DNA from: Roseibium sp. MMSF_3544
Lineage (GTDB): Bacteria > Pseudomonadota > Alphaproteobacteria > Rhizobiales > Stappiaceae
Direction: 5' to 3'
DNA length: 64,000 bases
NCBI RefSeq assembly: GCF_030732845.1
Contig: NZ_JASHKA010000014.1
Coordinates: 62,001 to 126,000 of the forward strand
Both the position numbers and the translations under genes were made by a program. Below, piece after piece: positions 35,030 through 42,295 of this stretch (its first letter is position 1; every line of letters starts with the position of its first letter). The notes beneath the pieces are model-generated. The model searched no databases and was not told the DNA's origin. It saw nothing but the letters and a program-made list of their open reading frames with translations.

Positions 35030-36921
35030 TGGACTTCGGTTGCCTCTTCAGTTGCCACATCCGTCTCCAGATCCGCCTCTGGCGGAGTGTCTATGTTTTC
35101 TGGTTTCGGCGCATCGATCCGCTTGGCATAGCCGCGCGGGGTGTAGACGAAAATACTGCCATCGCCTTTCATGATCGCCCGTGTGTTCGAAGAGCCGACC
35201 AGGACGGTGGTGAGCATGTCGACTTCATCAACCGTCAAGGCGTCGAGCGTCGTGACCTTCAGCGTTTCTTCCGGTCGCCCCAGATTGACGCCGAGGACCA
35301 CCGGCGTTGTCGCGGGCCGGTGCTGCAAAAGGATCTCCCTCGCAGCGGCCAGTTGCGTGCGGCGGCGCTTGGAGACGGGATTGTAAAACGCAATCACGAA
35401 GTCGCCTTCGGCAGCTGCCTTGAGCCGTGCTTCGATCGCCTCCCAGGGTGTCAGCAGATCGGACAGGGAGATCGCGCAAAAGTCATGCCCGAGCGGAGCC
35501 CCGATCCGTGCCGAACAGGCCTGCAACGCCGAAATGCCTGGCGCATTGGTGATACTGACCCGCTTGGCCGCATCGCTGACGCCGCCGAACTCCTCATTGC
35601 GGTGGAGCAGCTCATAGACCAGTGATCCCATGGCGTAGATACCCGCGTCACCGGAGGAAATCAGAGCGACATTCTTGCCCTTGCCGGCTTCTTCCAGTGC
35701 GAAGCGGACCCGGTCCTCTTCCGCCCCGAGCGGAAAATTGTGGTGCTTCTTGCCGGTAATGTGAGCTTCGACAATGTCGAGATAAAGCGAATAACCGACA
35801 ACGTCTGTTGCTTCGGCCAGAAGCCGTGTTGCCTCGGGCGTGCGCCATTCGTCTTTGCCGGGTCCAATCCCGATCACCGAAAGGTGCCCGCGGCCGCGGC
35901 CGACGGCTTCAGGGTCGATGGCTTGCGGCGCTCTTGCGACCGCGCAGGTGGCGTTCTCGGTTTTCTGTTTTTCAACGACCAGCGACCCGAAGGCTCCGGA
36001 AGCTGCCAGCGAGGCTCCTTCTGAAACACCGTGGCAGCCGACTTCCTTGAAGACCACGTTAGACGGGTTCTTGAGCCTGGGCGTTTCGCGCTGAAGTTCG
36101 ACAGCCGAATAAAGGCGTAGCGGAACACCCAGGTGATCGGCAAGCGCGTTGATCGCCGCTTCATCCGCCTTCAGCTCGATCGTCGCCACACAGGCGACCG
36201 CTCCCTTGGCGATCCGGGCCTCGGCGAGCTGGGTTTCGACCAGCGCAATAAGTTCCTTCGGTTCACAATGACGGGCACAGCCGACCCCAACGGCATATTT
36301 CTGCGGGTGGTAAACCAGTTTGGTCGGGCCGCCTTCAACGGGCTTTTCAGTGGAGACCAGCGAAATCGCGGCATCTTCGCCTAGCTTGAGATCCGCTTCG
36401 CTCAGCCAGTCTGCCGGACCTTCGATGCGGACCTCTGCACCCGACAGAAGTTCGGCCATGACCGGTTTGGCGTCTTCCGGATTGGCAAGCCGCCATCCCT
36501 TTGGCGGGACATCGAGGGCAATACCGAGCTTGGTGTCACCGGCTGTGGTGATCGCGGCGTGACCGCCGAGCGACTTGGCGAGGATCCTGGCAAGCTCGTT
36601 GGCCCCGCGGTGCCCGCCAAGAAGGGGCACAATGCTCGACCCGTCTTCCGAAACGGCGATCACCGGCGGTTCGGTGCGCTTGTCCGACAGGATCGGCGCA
36701 AGGGCTCGGATCAGAATGCCGCTGGCGCAAAAGCCGATGATCGGATGGCCCGCCTTGAACAGCAGCTGCAAGTGTTCGATCGTTTCGTTGAACTGGGTAT
36801 CCGCCGTCGGAACCCGTCCGGCAAGCCCGTGGATCCGCGCGGTCGAAAATCGTCTCGCGACTTCTTCAGCAGCGTCAAGACCGGCCTGGTTCAGGACGAA
36901 AAGGATGGGGGAAGCGTCCAC
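35026..36921 (-). CDS. cobJ: CbiG-CobJ fusion protein
   Basis: 631-residue bifunctional enzyme. Residues 1 to about 330 are CbiG: the N-terminal part has the lactone-opening motif region GFCASGILIRALAP and VSEDGSSIVPLLGGHRGANE, and residues about 205-325 match CobE/CbiG-C (VGVGCARHCE). Residues 346-631 are the C17-methyltransferase CobJ/CbiH (VIGIGPGKDEW, SSGDAGIYAMGSLVYE, FYNPVSKRR). Together they would perform ring contraction and removal of the two-carbon fragment in the oxygen-independent route. Its start overlaps cobI by 31 bases, and its stop overlaps the cobM start by 4. Confidence 0.93.
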   Translation of the reverse strand: MDASPILFVLNQAGLDAAEEVARRFSTARIHGLAGRVPTADTQFNETIEHLQLLFKAGHPIIGFCASGILIRALAPILSDKRTEPPVIAVSEDGSSIVPLLGGHRGANELARILAKSLGGHAAITTAGDTKLGIALDVPPKGWRLANPEDAKPVMAELLSGAEVRIEGPADWLSEADLKLGEDAAISLVSTEKPVEGGPTKLVYHPQKYAVGVGCARHCEPKELIALVETQLAEARIAKGAVACVATIELKADEAAINALADHLGVPLRLYSAVELQRETPRLKNPSNVVFKEVGCHGVSEGASLAASGAFGSLVVEKQKTENATCAVARAPQAIDPEAVGRGRGHLSVIGIGPGKDEWRTPEATRLLAEATDVVGYSLYLDIVEAHITGKKHHNFPLGAEEDRVRFALEEAGKGKNVALISSGDAGIYAMGSLVYELLHRNEEFGGVSDAAKRVSITNAPGISALQACSARIGAPLGHDFCAISLSDLLTPWEAIEARLKAAAEGDFVIAFYNPVSKRRRTQLAAAREILLQHRPATTPVVLGVNLGRPEETLKVTTLDALTVDEVDMLTTVLVGSSNTRAIMKGDGSIFVYTPRGYAKRIDAPKPENIDTPPEADLETDVATEEATEVQ

Positions 36922-37616
36922 GCTTCATCTCCCTTGTAAATGAGAATCATGGAGAAATAGGGGGCCTTTTCGCTGTTAAGGTCAACGAGGCGGTGAACCT
37001 TCTGCTCAGCCAGACTGGCACGCTCCACATACCCCGCCTTTTCCAGAAGACCCATCCGGTCCAGAAGCGCCCTGAGGCGGGACAGATGCCGGCCGACTTT
37101 CATGATGGCAACAGCCTGTGCTTTTTCGATTTTCTGTTCGATCTCGGCATCCGGCAGCGGACCTGGAATGACGGTCAAGACGTCATTTCTGGACGTGAGC
37201 GGGCGCTGCAACTGGGCCGCACAAGCAGTCAGGGAAGTCACGCCCGGCACGATTTCCACGGAAAACCGGTCGGACAGACGCTCGAAAAGATACATGAAGG
37301 AGCCGTAAAAGAAGGGGTCGCCCTCACAGAGGGTGATGACATCCTGCCCGGCGGCGAGAACTTCTGAAATCTCACCCGCTGCCTTGTCGTAGATCTCCTG
37401 CGCGGGAAACCGGTCAACCCGCATCGGGACGATGATCGGGATTTCGCGCGCACCTGCAGGGATCGTCGCGGCGGCAATCGAACGGGCGAAGCTTTCGCCT
37501 GTATCCGGCGCCGGGTAGGCGACGACCTTTGCCGACGATATCAGGCGGTGCGCCTTCAGCGTCATCAGCTCCGGATCGCCGGGGCCAAGGCCGATACCGT
37601 AAAGTGTTCCGCTCAT
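36891..37616 (-). CDS. cobI: Precorrin-2 C20-methyltransferase
   Basis: Methylates C20 of precorrin-2 (or cobalt-factor II), the first methylation after SUMT in corrin formation. It has the family start GTLYGIGLGPGDPELMTLKA and the LCEGDPFFYGSFMYL motif. ATG 37616 shares ATGA with the cobL stop, so this start is favoured over 37634. Its 3' end overlaps the CbiG-CobJ start by 31 bases, showing how tightly the operon is packed. Confidence 0.94.
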   Translation of the reverse strand: MSGTLYGIGLGPGDPELMTLKAHRLISSAKVVAYPAPDTGESFARSIAAATIPAGAREIPIIVPMRVDRFPAQEIYDKAAGEISEVLAAGQDVITLCEGDPFFYGSFMYLFERLSDRFSVEIVPGVTSLTACAAQLQRPLTSRNDVLTVIPGPLPDAEIEQKIEKAQAVAIMKVGRHLSRLRALLDRMGLLEKAGYVERASLAEQKVHRLVDLNSEKAPYFSMILIYKGDEAWTLPPSFSS

Positions 37617-38812
37617 GATCGGGTGAGGCTCCATTGCGTCACCGGCATGAGCGGGCGCCAGCCGGTAAGACCACCGACTGCACTCGCGCGGTGCACGGAG
37701 ATTTTCTTCAAGTTGCCTCCAAGTTTTCCATAAGCCGCCAAAAGGACTGCTTCGCTTTCAAGCGTGACCGCATTGGCAACGAGTCTTCCCCCCGGCCGCA
37801 GCGCGTTCAGAACGGCCTCGATGACGCCCGGAGCCGTCAGGCCTCCGCCAATAAAGACCGCGTCCGGTGGAGGCAAGCCTTCAAGGCCGGCAGGTGCACT
37901 GGAATCGATCACCTCCAGATGCGGTACACCGAGGGCAACTGCATTTTCCAGGGCCATCTGCCGTCGCTCCGCGTGCGGTTCCAGACCGATTGCGCGTGTC
38001 CTGTTTGCCGAGCGCAGCCATTCGATGGCAACAGAACCGCATCCGGCGCCGATATCCCAGAGCATTGCTCCCGGATGCGGCTTCAGTTCGGCCAGTGTTG
38101 CCGCGCGAACTTCCTGTTTGGTCATCTTGCCGTCGTGGCGAAAGGCATCATCGGCAAGGCCGGGCACGCGTGCGTGGAAACGGGTACCGCGATCGGCGGT
38201 CACCTCAAGTGCAAGGGTGTGGAGAGCCGCGGCGTCCGCCGACCAGTCTTCGGCGGTTCCACTGACATGCCGTTCCTGGTCGCCGCCAAGATGTTCCAGA
38301 ACGGTCATCCGGGTGCGCCCGTATCCTTCATTGACGAGAAGATCTGCAATCTCAACCGGTGCCGCAGCTCCGCTGGTCAGAACAAGCATCCGGGCACCCG
38401 GGTAGAGCGCGCTGCGCAACAGATCGACCGGCCGTCCGTGCACCGAAAGGCATTCGCAGTCCTGCACCGGCCAGCCCATGCGCGAGGCCGCAAGCTGGAA
38501 GGCGGACAAGGCGGGCAAAGCGGCAAGCTCACCGGCGTCAAAGCGTTTTGTAAGCGTAGCCCCCATGCCGAACCACATCGGATCACCCGTGCAAAGGATG
38601 GAAACTCTTCGACCCTTCAGCTCGGCCAGTTCCGTGTAGACCGAACTAAAGGGAGATGGCCAGCATCTCGTTTCGGCGGAAAGCGTGCCGGCGAGCGTCA
38701 GATGGCGCTCACCGCCATAGACGATCTCGGCGCGTTCCAGCGCTTCGCGCCCTCCGGGCGCGAGAGCCCCGTCTTCACCAATACCGACGAGCGTAAGCCA
38801 TGGCGACGTCAT
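37613..38812 (-). CDS. cobL: Precorrin-6Y C5,15-methyltransferase (decarboxylating)
   Basis: 399-residue fusion of CbiE (residues 1 to about 200, C5 methylation) and CbiT (about 210-399, C15 methylation with decarboxylation). CbiE has LVGIGEDGALAPGGREAL and LCTGDPMWFGMG. CbiT has the Rossmann motif LWDIGAGCGSVAIEWLR and VFIGGGLTAPGVIEAVL. Both halves are intact. It overlaps the stop of the small upstream ORF by 4 bases and the cobI start by 4. Confidence 0.94.
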   Translation of the reverse strand: MTSPWLTLVGIGEDGALAPGGREALERAEIVYGGERHLTLAGTLSAETRCWPSPFSSVYTELAELKGRRVSILCTGDPMWFGMGATLTKRFDAGELAALPALSAFQLAASRMGWPVQDCECLSVHGRPVDLLRSALYPGARMLVLTSGAAAPVEIADLLVNEGYGRTRMTVLEHLGGDQERHVSGTAEDWSADAAALHTLALEVTADRGTRFHARVPGLADDAFRHDGKMTKQEVRAATLAELKPHPGAMLWDIGAGCGSVAIEWLRSANRTRAIGLEPHAERRQMALENAVALGVPHLEVIDSSAPAGLEGLPPPDAVFIGGGLTAPGVIEAVLNALRPGGRLVANAVTLESEAVLLAAYGKLGGNLKKISVHRASAVGGLTGWRPLMPVTQWSLTRS

Positions 38813-39054
38813 GTGTCCTCCAGGCGGTAAGGCTTGATCGAGGGCCTGGGAGACAGCGTCTGTGGCTTTCCGTCAGCGGAAATCGAAACCTGACGCGCGC
38901 CGCGAGACTTCTGGTTTTCGGGATCACGCGCTGCCTTGTCCTGCGCCGCACCCGGCGCAGCCCGTCCACCCGGTTGTGACAGGAAGCCGCGCGAGCGCAT
39001 CGGTTTGCCCGCGCCGAGGGATATCAGACCTTTTTTCTTTCCGGTCACGGTCAT
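38809..39054 (-). CDS. 81-residue unknown in the cob operon
   Basis: Small basic protein (MTVTGKKKGLISLGAGKPMR...) that I cannot match to a family. It starts 1 base after the cobH stop and its own stop overlaps the cobL start by 4 bases, exactly the packing of the real genes around it, so translation is likely. It is rich in Lys, Arg, Gly, Ser and Pro, has no membrane segment or Cys/His cluster, and is probably mostly unstructured. It could be a small partner of the corrin enzymes or a decayed gene. Confidence 0.55.
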   Translation of the reverse strand: MTVTGKKKGLISLGAGKPMRSRGFLSQPGGRAAPGAAQDKAARDPENQKSRGARQVSISADGKPQTLSPRPSIKPYRLEDT

Positions 39055-39055
39055 G

Positions 39056-39712
39056 TCAGCTTTCCTCCGGCAAACCGGCGGCAAGGGCATTGACAGCCGC
39101 TGCGGCCATGGCTGACCCCCCGCGTCGCCCCTTGACCGCCAGATAGGGAATTCCGAACGGGTTGTCGATCAGAGCTTCCTTTGACTCTGCCGCGCCAACG
39201 AAGCCAACCGGAAAACCAAGCACAACGGCCGGTTTAGGCCCGCCCTTGGCGACTGTCTCGAGAAGATGAAACAACGTCGTTGGTGCGTTGCCGACGGCGA
39301 CAATAGCGCCTTCCAGCCGGTCCTGCCAAAGGTCGACGGCAGCTGCGGAACGGGTCGTGCCCAGTTGTTGGGCGAGGCCTGGAACCCGTTCATCGTTGAG
39401 TGTGCAGACGACACGCGTTTGTTCAGGCAGCCTGGACCGGATGATACCGTGCGACACCATCTCAACATCGCAAAAAACAGGCGCGCCGCGCCTGAAGGCA
39501 CTGCCGGCAGCGGCAACCACGTCGTCGGACCAGGCCAGGTCCCAGGGCAGGTCAGTCATCCCGCAGGCATGGATCAAGCGCACGGCAACCGGTCGCAAAC
39601 CTTCCGGCACACCTGAAAGGTCAGCTTCCTTGCGCACGATCGAGAAGGATTGCCGATAGATTGCCGCCGGGTCTTTTTCATACTTGTAGGCTGGCAGTGG
39701 TGGTTCCGACAA
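39056..39712 (-). CDS. cobH: Precorrin-8X methylmutase
   Basis: Moves the methyl group from C11 to C12 to form hydrogenobyrinate or cobyrinate (CobH/CbiC). The catalytic histidine is in RLIHACGMTD, and the family segments GAPVFCDVEMV, AIVAVGNAPTTLFHLLE and FPVGFVGAAESK are present. 218 residues, normal length. It is the second gene of the operon, after the His-rich membrane protein, and is followed after 1 base by the 81-residue ORF. Confidence 0.95.
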   Translation of the reverse strand: MSEPPLPAYKYEKDPAAIYRQSFSIVRKEADLSGVPEGLRPVAVRLIHACGMTDLPWDLAWSDDVVAAAGSAFRRGAPVFCDVEMVSHGIIRSRLPEQTRVVCTLNDERVPGLAQQLGTTRSAAAVDLWQDRLEGAIVAVGNAPTTLFHLLETVAKGGPKPAVVLGFPVGFVGAAESKEALIDNPFGIPYLAVKGRRGGSAMAAAAVNALAAGLPEES

Positions 39713-39738
39713 AGGCCGTTCCTATTCCTGCTCGTTGT

Positions 39739-39981
39739 TTATTGCGCCGCTTCACCGGTGGTTTCTTCAGCTTCCCCGTCCGCGTCAATGACCTCGTCGT
39801 CCTGCTTTTTCTTGCGGTCCTTGAGGGCAACGAGACCGGCAACAAGAGCAGCGCCTGCAACGGCAGCAACGCCGATCCAATGAGAGTGACCGGCCAGTTC
39901 GCCGAGATGACCACCATGGGCGAATGCCGTTGAAGGCAGGATTGCGCCGGCAAATCCGGCGAGGAAAACTCGGTAGGTCAT
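39739..39981 (-). CDS. His-rich small membrane protein (DUF6732-like)
   Basis: 80-residue protein with a signal-like N terminus, a histidine-rich external segment (HGGHLGELAGHSHW), one membrane helix (about residues 36-52) and a charged cytoplasmic tail. The layout suggests metal binding at the membrane, and lying first in the cob operon points to cobalt. The DUF6732 name is from memory of the family and not verified. The gap to cobH is 26 bases. Confidence 0.6.
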   Translation of the reverse strand: MTYRVFLAGFAGAILPSTAFAHGGHLGELAGHSHWIGVAAVAGAALVAGLVALKDRKKKQDDEVIDADGEAEETTGEAAQ

Positions 39982-40353
39982 GTTTCGCTCCCAATGGCAG
40001 GTGCCCGAAAGGCGTGATGGTCGGCGGCGAAAGGGGAGACGAAAGCAAACACATTCGCGGCCAGTGGACCACCAGCCTCATCACGTGCCTTGGACAGCTC
40101 CGGCCTTGGTCCCCTGATTGGGTCAACCGCATCCGGAATCGCTTTCAGTCCCATGAACAGGACGCCGTCAGATCGCGGCAATCTAGGGGAGCGGATTTCT
40201 TGGATCAAGCCGGAAAACGACATGCATTGGCCCATTTACCAACATATCGGATATGCATATCCGATGATGTATTTGCACGTGTGCGATCAGGCAGATAAAT
40301 CAAAAATTGTGTTTCGGCGAAAAGTACACTAGAGACCTTGGAGCACAGAGGGG
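39982..40353. other. Divergent control region, cob operon / DUF2946
   Basis: 372-base intergenic region. It should hold the promoters of the minus-strand cob operon and of the plus-strand DUF2946-PepSY pair. I looked for a cobalamin riboswitch on the minus strand: GC-rich pieces at about 40050-40160 are faintly like one (CCGGAGCTGTCC, CCACTGG), but the GGGAA...GGTG core and a proper B12 box are not there. The clearest signal is the 20-bp palindrome at 40246-40265. Confidence 0.5.
40246..40265. promoter_or_regulatory. 20-bp perfect palindrome, candidate operator
   Basis: ATCGGATATGCATATCCGAT, symmetric over its full 20 bases, in an AT-richer patch between two divergent transcripts and about 90-100 bases before the DUF2946 start. 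The form (ATAT-GC-ATAT core) is like sites of small winged-helix metal regulators; that is a guess. Confidence 0.6.
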
Positions 40354-40758
40354 TTGGGCGTGCGGCGTTTTCGGACAGCAAAGACGGAAGTCAAACAGGC
40401 AGTGGTGTCACTGCTTCTGTTGCCGTTCCTGTTCGCCGCGCTTCTGCCGCAGGGCTATATGCCTTCGGTTGCGGAAGACGGGACCTTTACGGTCACGCTC
40501 TGTACGACGGATGGTCTGCGCACCGTTACTCTTGATGCCGATGGCAACGAAGTTCCGGCTGGCACCGGCGAAGACGACGCACATTTCGGTCATTGTATTT
40601 TTGCCAGTGTGGCGACATTTGCTCTGCTGCATCAGGCAGCGGATCTGCCGGATGCGGGTTCAGACAGCGCGCCGCTGTTCGCCCGGCAGATACCCGGCCT
40701 TCGCCTGAAGGCCTATTCCAATTTGCCGGGCGCCCGCGCGCCGCCGGTTTTGCTCTGA
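40354..40758 (+). CDS. DUF2946-type membrane protein
   Basis: About 134 residues with an N-terminal hydrophobic segment (residues 15-32), followed by an exported stretch containing TLCTTDG and a HFGHCIF motif, the Cys/His pattern of DUF2946 proteins. These commonly sit beside TonB receptors or PepSY proteins and are thought to be linked to metal handling; function unproven. The start is TTG 40354 or GTG 40360, the latter better spaced from GAGGGG. It precedes the PepSY gene by 84 bases. Confidence 0.7.
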   Translation: MGVRRFRTAKTEVKQAVVSLLLLPFLFAALLPQGYMPSVAEDGTFTVTLCTTDGLRTVTLDADGNEVPAGTGEDDAHFGHCIFASVATFALLHQAADLPDAGSDSAPLFARQIPGLRLKAYSNLPGARAPPVLL

Positions 40759-40842
40759 TTTTCCCTCATCCAATCTGAATTCAGTTTGATCCGGAAAACG
40801 TGCCGGCCACAGAAGGCGGTGCCACTCCGGTGTGGAGATCCC

Positions 40843-42243
40843 ATGAGCATACTCTCTTCGGGCGCTGAGACTGCGTCCACCCCAAGCCGTTTCTACCTTG
40901 CCGCTTGGCGCTGGCACTTTTACGCCGGGATTTATGTCGTCCCGTTCCTGATCATGCTGGCCGTGACCGGGCTCGGGATGATGTATATTGCCGCCATTGA
41001 CGGGCGTGACGGCGAGAAAATCACCGTCGCAGTCAATGGTAATCCGATCAGCCTGTCACAACAGTCAGATGCCGCACTTTCCAGGTTTGGCGGCGAAGCA
41101 GCGTTGGTTGAGTGGATCGGCGCAAAGACCGCCAACGGCGCAAATGTCTTTCGAGTCAATGATGCGGGCACCAATCACATGATCGCCGTCGATCCCTATA
41201 CGGGAACCGTCATTGAAAGCTGGGTCCGGCGCGACGGCTGGTACGATCTTTTCAATGACATACACGGCACCTTGCTGATCGGGACGGTCGGGGATCGTCT
41301 CATCGAAGTGGCGGCCGGTCTGAGCATCGTGCTGATCGTCACCGGCCTGTACCTCTGGTGGCCGCGCACCGGCAGCGGATCGTCTTTTGTGCCGGACATC
41401 AAAGCGCGGGGTCGCGATCTCTGGAAAAACCTGCACAAGGTAGTCGGTGCATATGTGTCTTTGATATTGCTTGTGTTTCTGGTCAGCGGCTTGGCCTGGG
41501 CCGGTATCTGGGGCGAAAAGTTCGTCCAGGCCTGGAGCACGTTCCCGGCGGAAAAATGGTCCGATGTCCCGCTTTCTGACGAAACGCACGCCTCCATGAA
41601 TCATGGTGCGATGAAGGATGTGCCGTGGGGGCTTGAACAGACACCGATGCCGGCTTCCGGCTCGGATGCGGGTCGGGACGCGATCACGGAGGGGACTGCG
41701 ATCAACCTTGACAGCGTTGCTGCCTTTGGGCGGACGCTTGGCTACGAGGGCCGCTTTCGCGTCAGTTATCCGAACGGGGAAACTGGCGTCTGGACACTCA
41801 ACCAGGATTCAATGAGCAACGATTCTGAAAACCCGATGGTGGATCGCACGGTGCATCTCGACCAGTACACCGGCAAGATCCTGGCTGACGTCGGTTTTGA
41901 CGACTACTCCCTGGCTGCGAAGGGTATGGCGGTCGGCATCGCCTTTCATGAGGGAGATATGGGCCTCTGGAATATCGTCTTGAACACGGTTTTCTGCCTG
42001 TCCGTGATTTTCCTCTGCATGAGTGGGCTTGTGATGTGGTGGCTGCGCCGTCCGAGGGGTGCTGCCTTGCGCATCTTCGCACCGAAAACACCGGAGGATC
42101 TGCCACATTGGCGCGGGGCCATGATCCTGATGCTGTTCCTGTCGCTGGCTTTCCCGCTGGTCGGGATCACGCTCTTGACCGTGCTTGCGCTGGACTATCT
42201 GATCGTCAAGCGCGTACCAATGCTGCGCCGGGCGCTGGGCTGA
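40843..42243 (+). CDS. PepSY-domain membrane protein
   Basis: 466-residue PepSY-associated TM protein, the type often linked to siderophore or haem uptake and believed to be a membrane reductase. A helix lies at about residues 22-46 (HFYAGIYVVPFLIMLAVTG), others at about 150, 205, 370 and 430. Periplasmic PepSY-like regions carry IDGRDGEKITVAVNGNPISL and DPYTGTVIESW. Conserved histidines (WHFYAG, DIHGTLLIG, NLHKVVGAY, IAFHEGD) may bind haem. ATG 40843 follows GGAG. It ends at the terminator 42252-42286. Confidence 0.83.
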   Translation: MSILSSGAETASTPSRFYLAAWRWHFYAGIYVVPFLIMLAVTGLGMMYIAAIDGRDGEKITVAVNGNPISLSQQSDAALSRFGGEAALVEWIGAKTANGANVFRVNDAGTNHMIAVDPYTGTVIESWVRRDGWYDLFNDIHGTLLIGTVGDRLIEVAAGLSIVLIVTGLYLWWPRTGSGSSFVPDIKARGRDLWKNLHKVVGAYVSLILLVFLVSGLAWAGIWGEKFVQAWSTFPAEKWSDVPLSDETHASMNHGAMKDVPWGLEQTPMPASGSDAGRDAITEGTAINLDSVAAFGRTLGYEGRFRVSYPNGETGVWTLNQDSMSNDSENPMVDRTVHLDQYTGKILADVGFDDYSLAAKGMAVGIAFHEGDMGLWNIVLNTVFCLSVIFLCMSGLVMWWLRRPRGAALRIFAPKTPEDLPHWRGAMILMLFLSLAFPLVGITLLTVLALDYLIVKRVPMLRRALG

Positions 42244-42251
42244 TGAAAAAC

Positions 42252-42286
42252 GCCTCCGGACGCCGCATGGAACGGTGTCCGGAGGC
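42252..42286. terminator. Rho-independent terminator between convergent genes
   Basis: Perfect 10-bp stem GCCTCCGGAC (42252-42261) with GTCCGGAGGC (42277-42286). On the minus strand it is followed by GTTTTTC, so it best terminates the phosphatase gene; on the plus strand the T-run is weak (ATCTGTTT). Confidence 0.75.
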
Positions 42287-42295
42287 ATCTGTTTC

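Noticed and set aside
39982-40160. Possible cobalamin riboswitch upstream of the minus-strand cob operon
   Set aside because: Fragments such as CCGGAGCTGTCC and CCACTGG are suggestive, but the conserved core and B12 box are not present in the right order.
39978-40235. 85-codon minus-strand frame upstream of the His-rich membrane protein
   Set aside because: It overlaps that gene's start and covers the control region; no signal, domain or ribosome binding site supports it.
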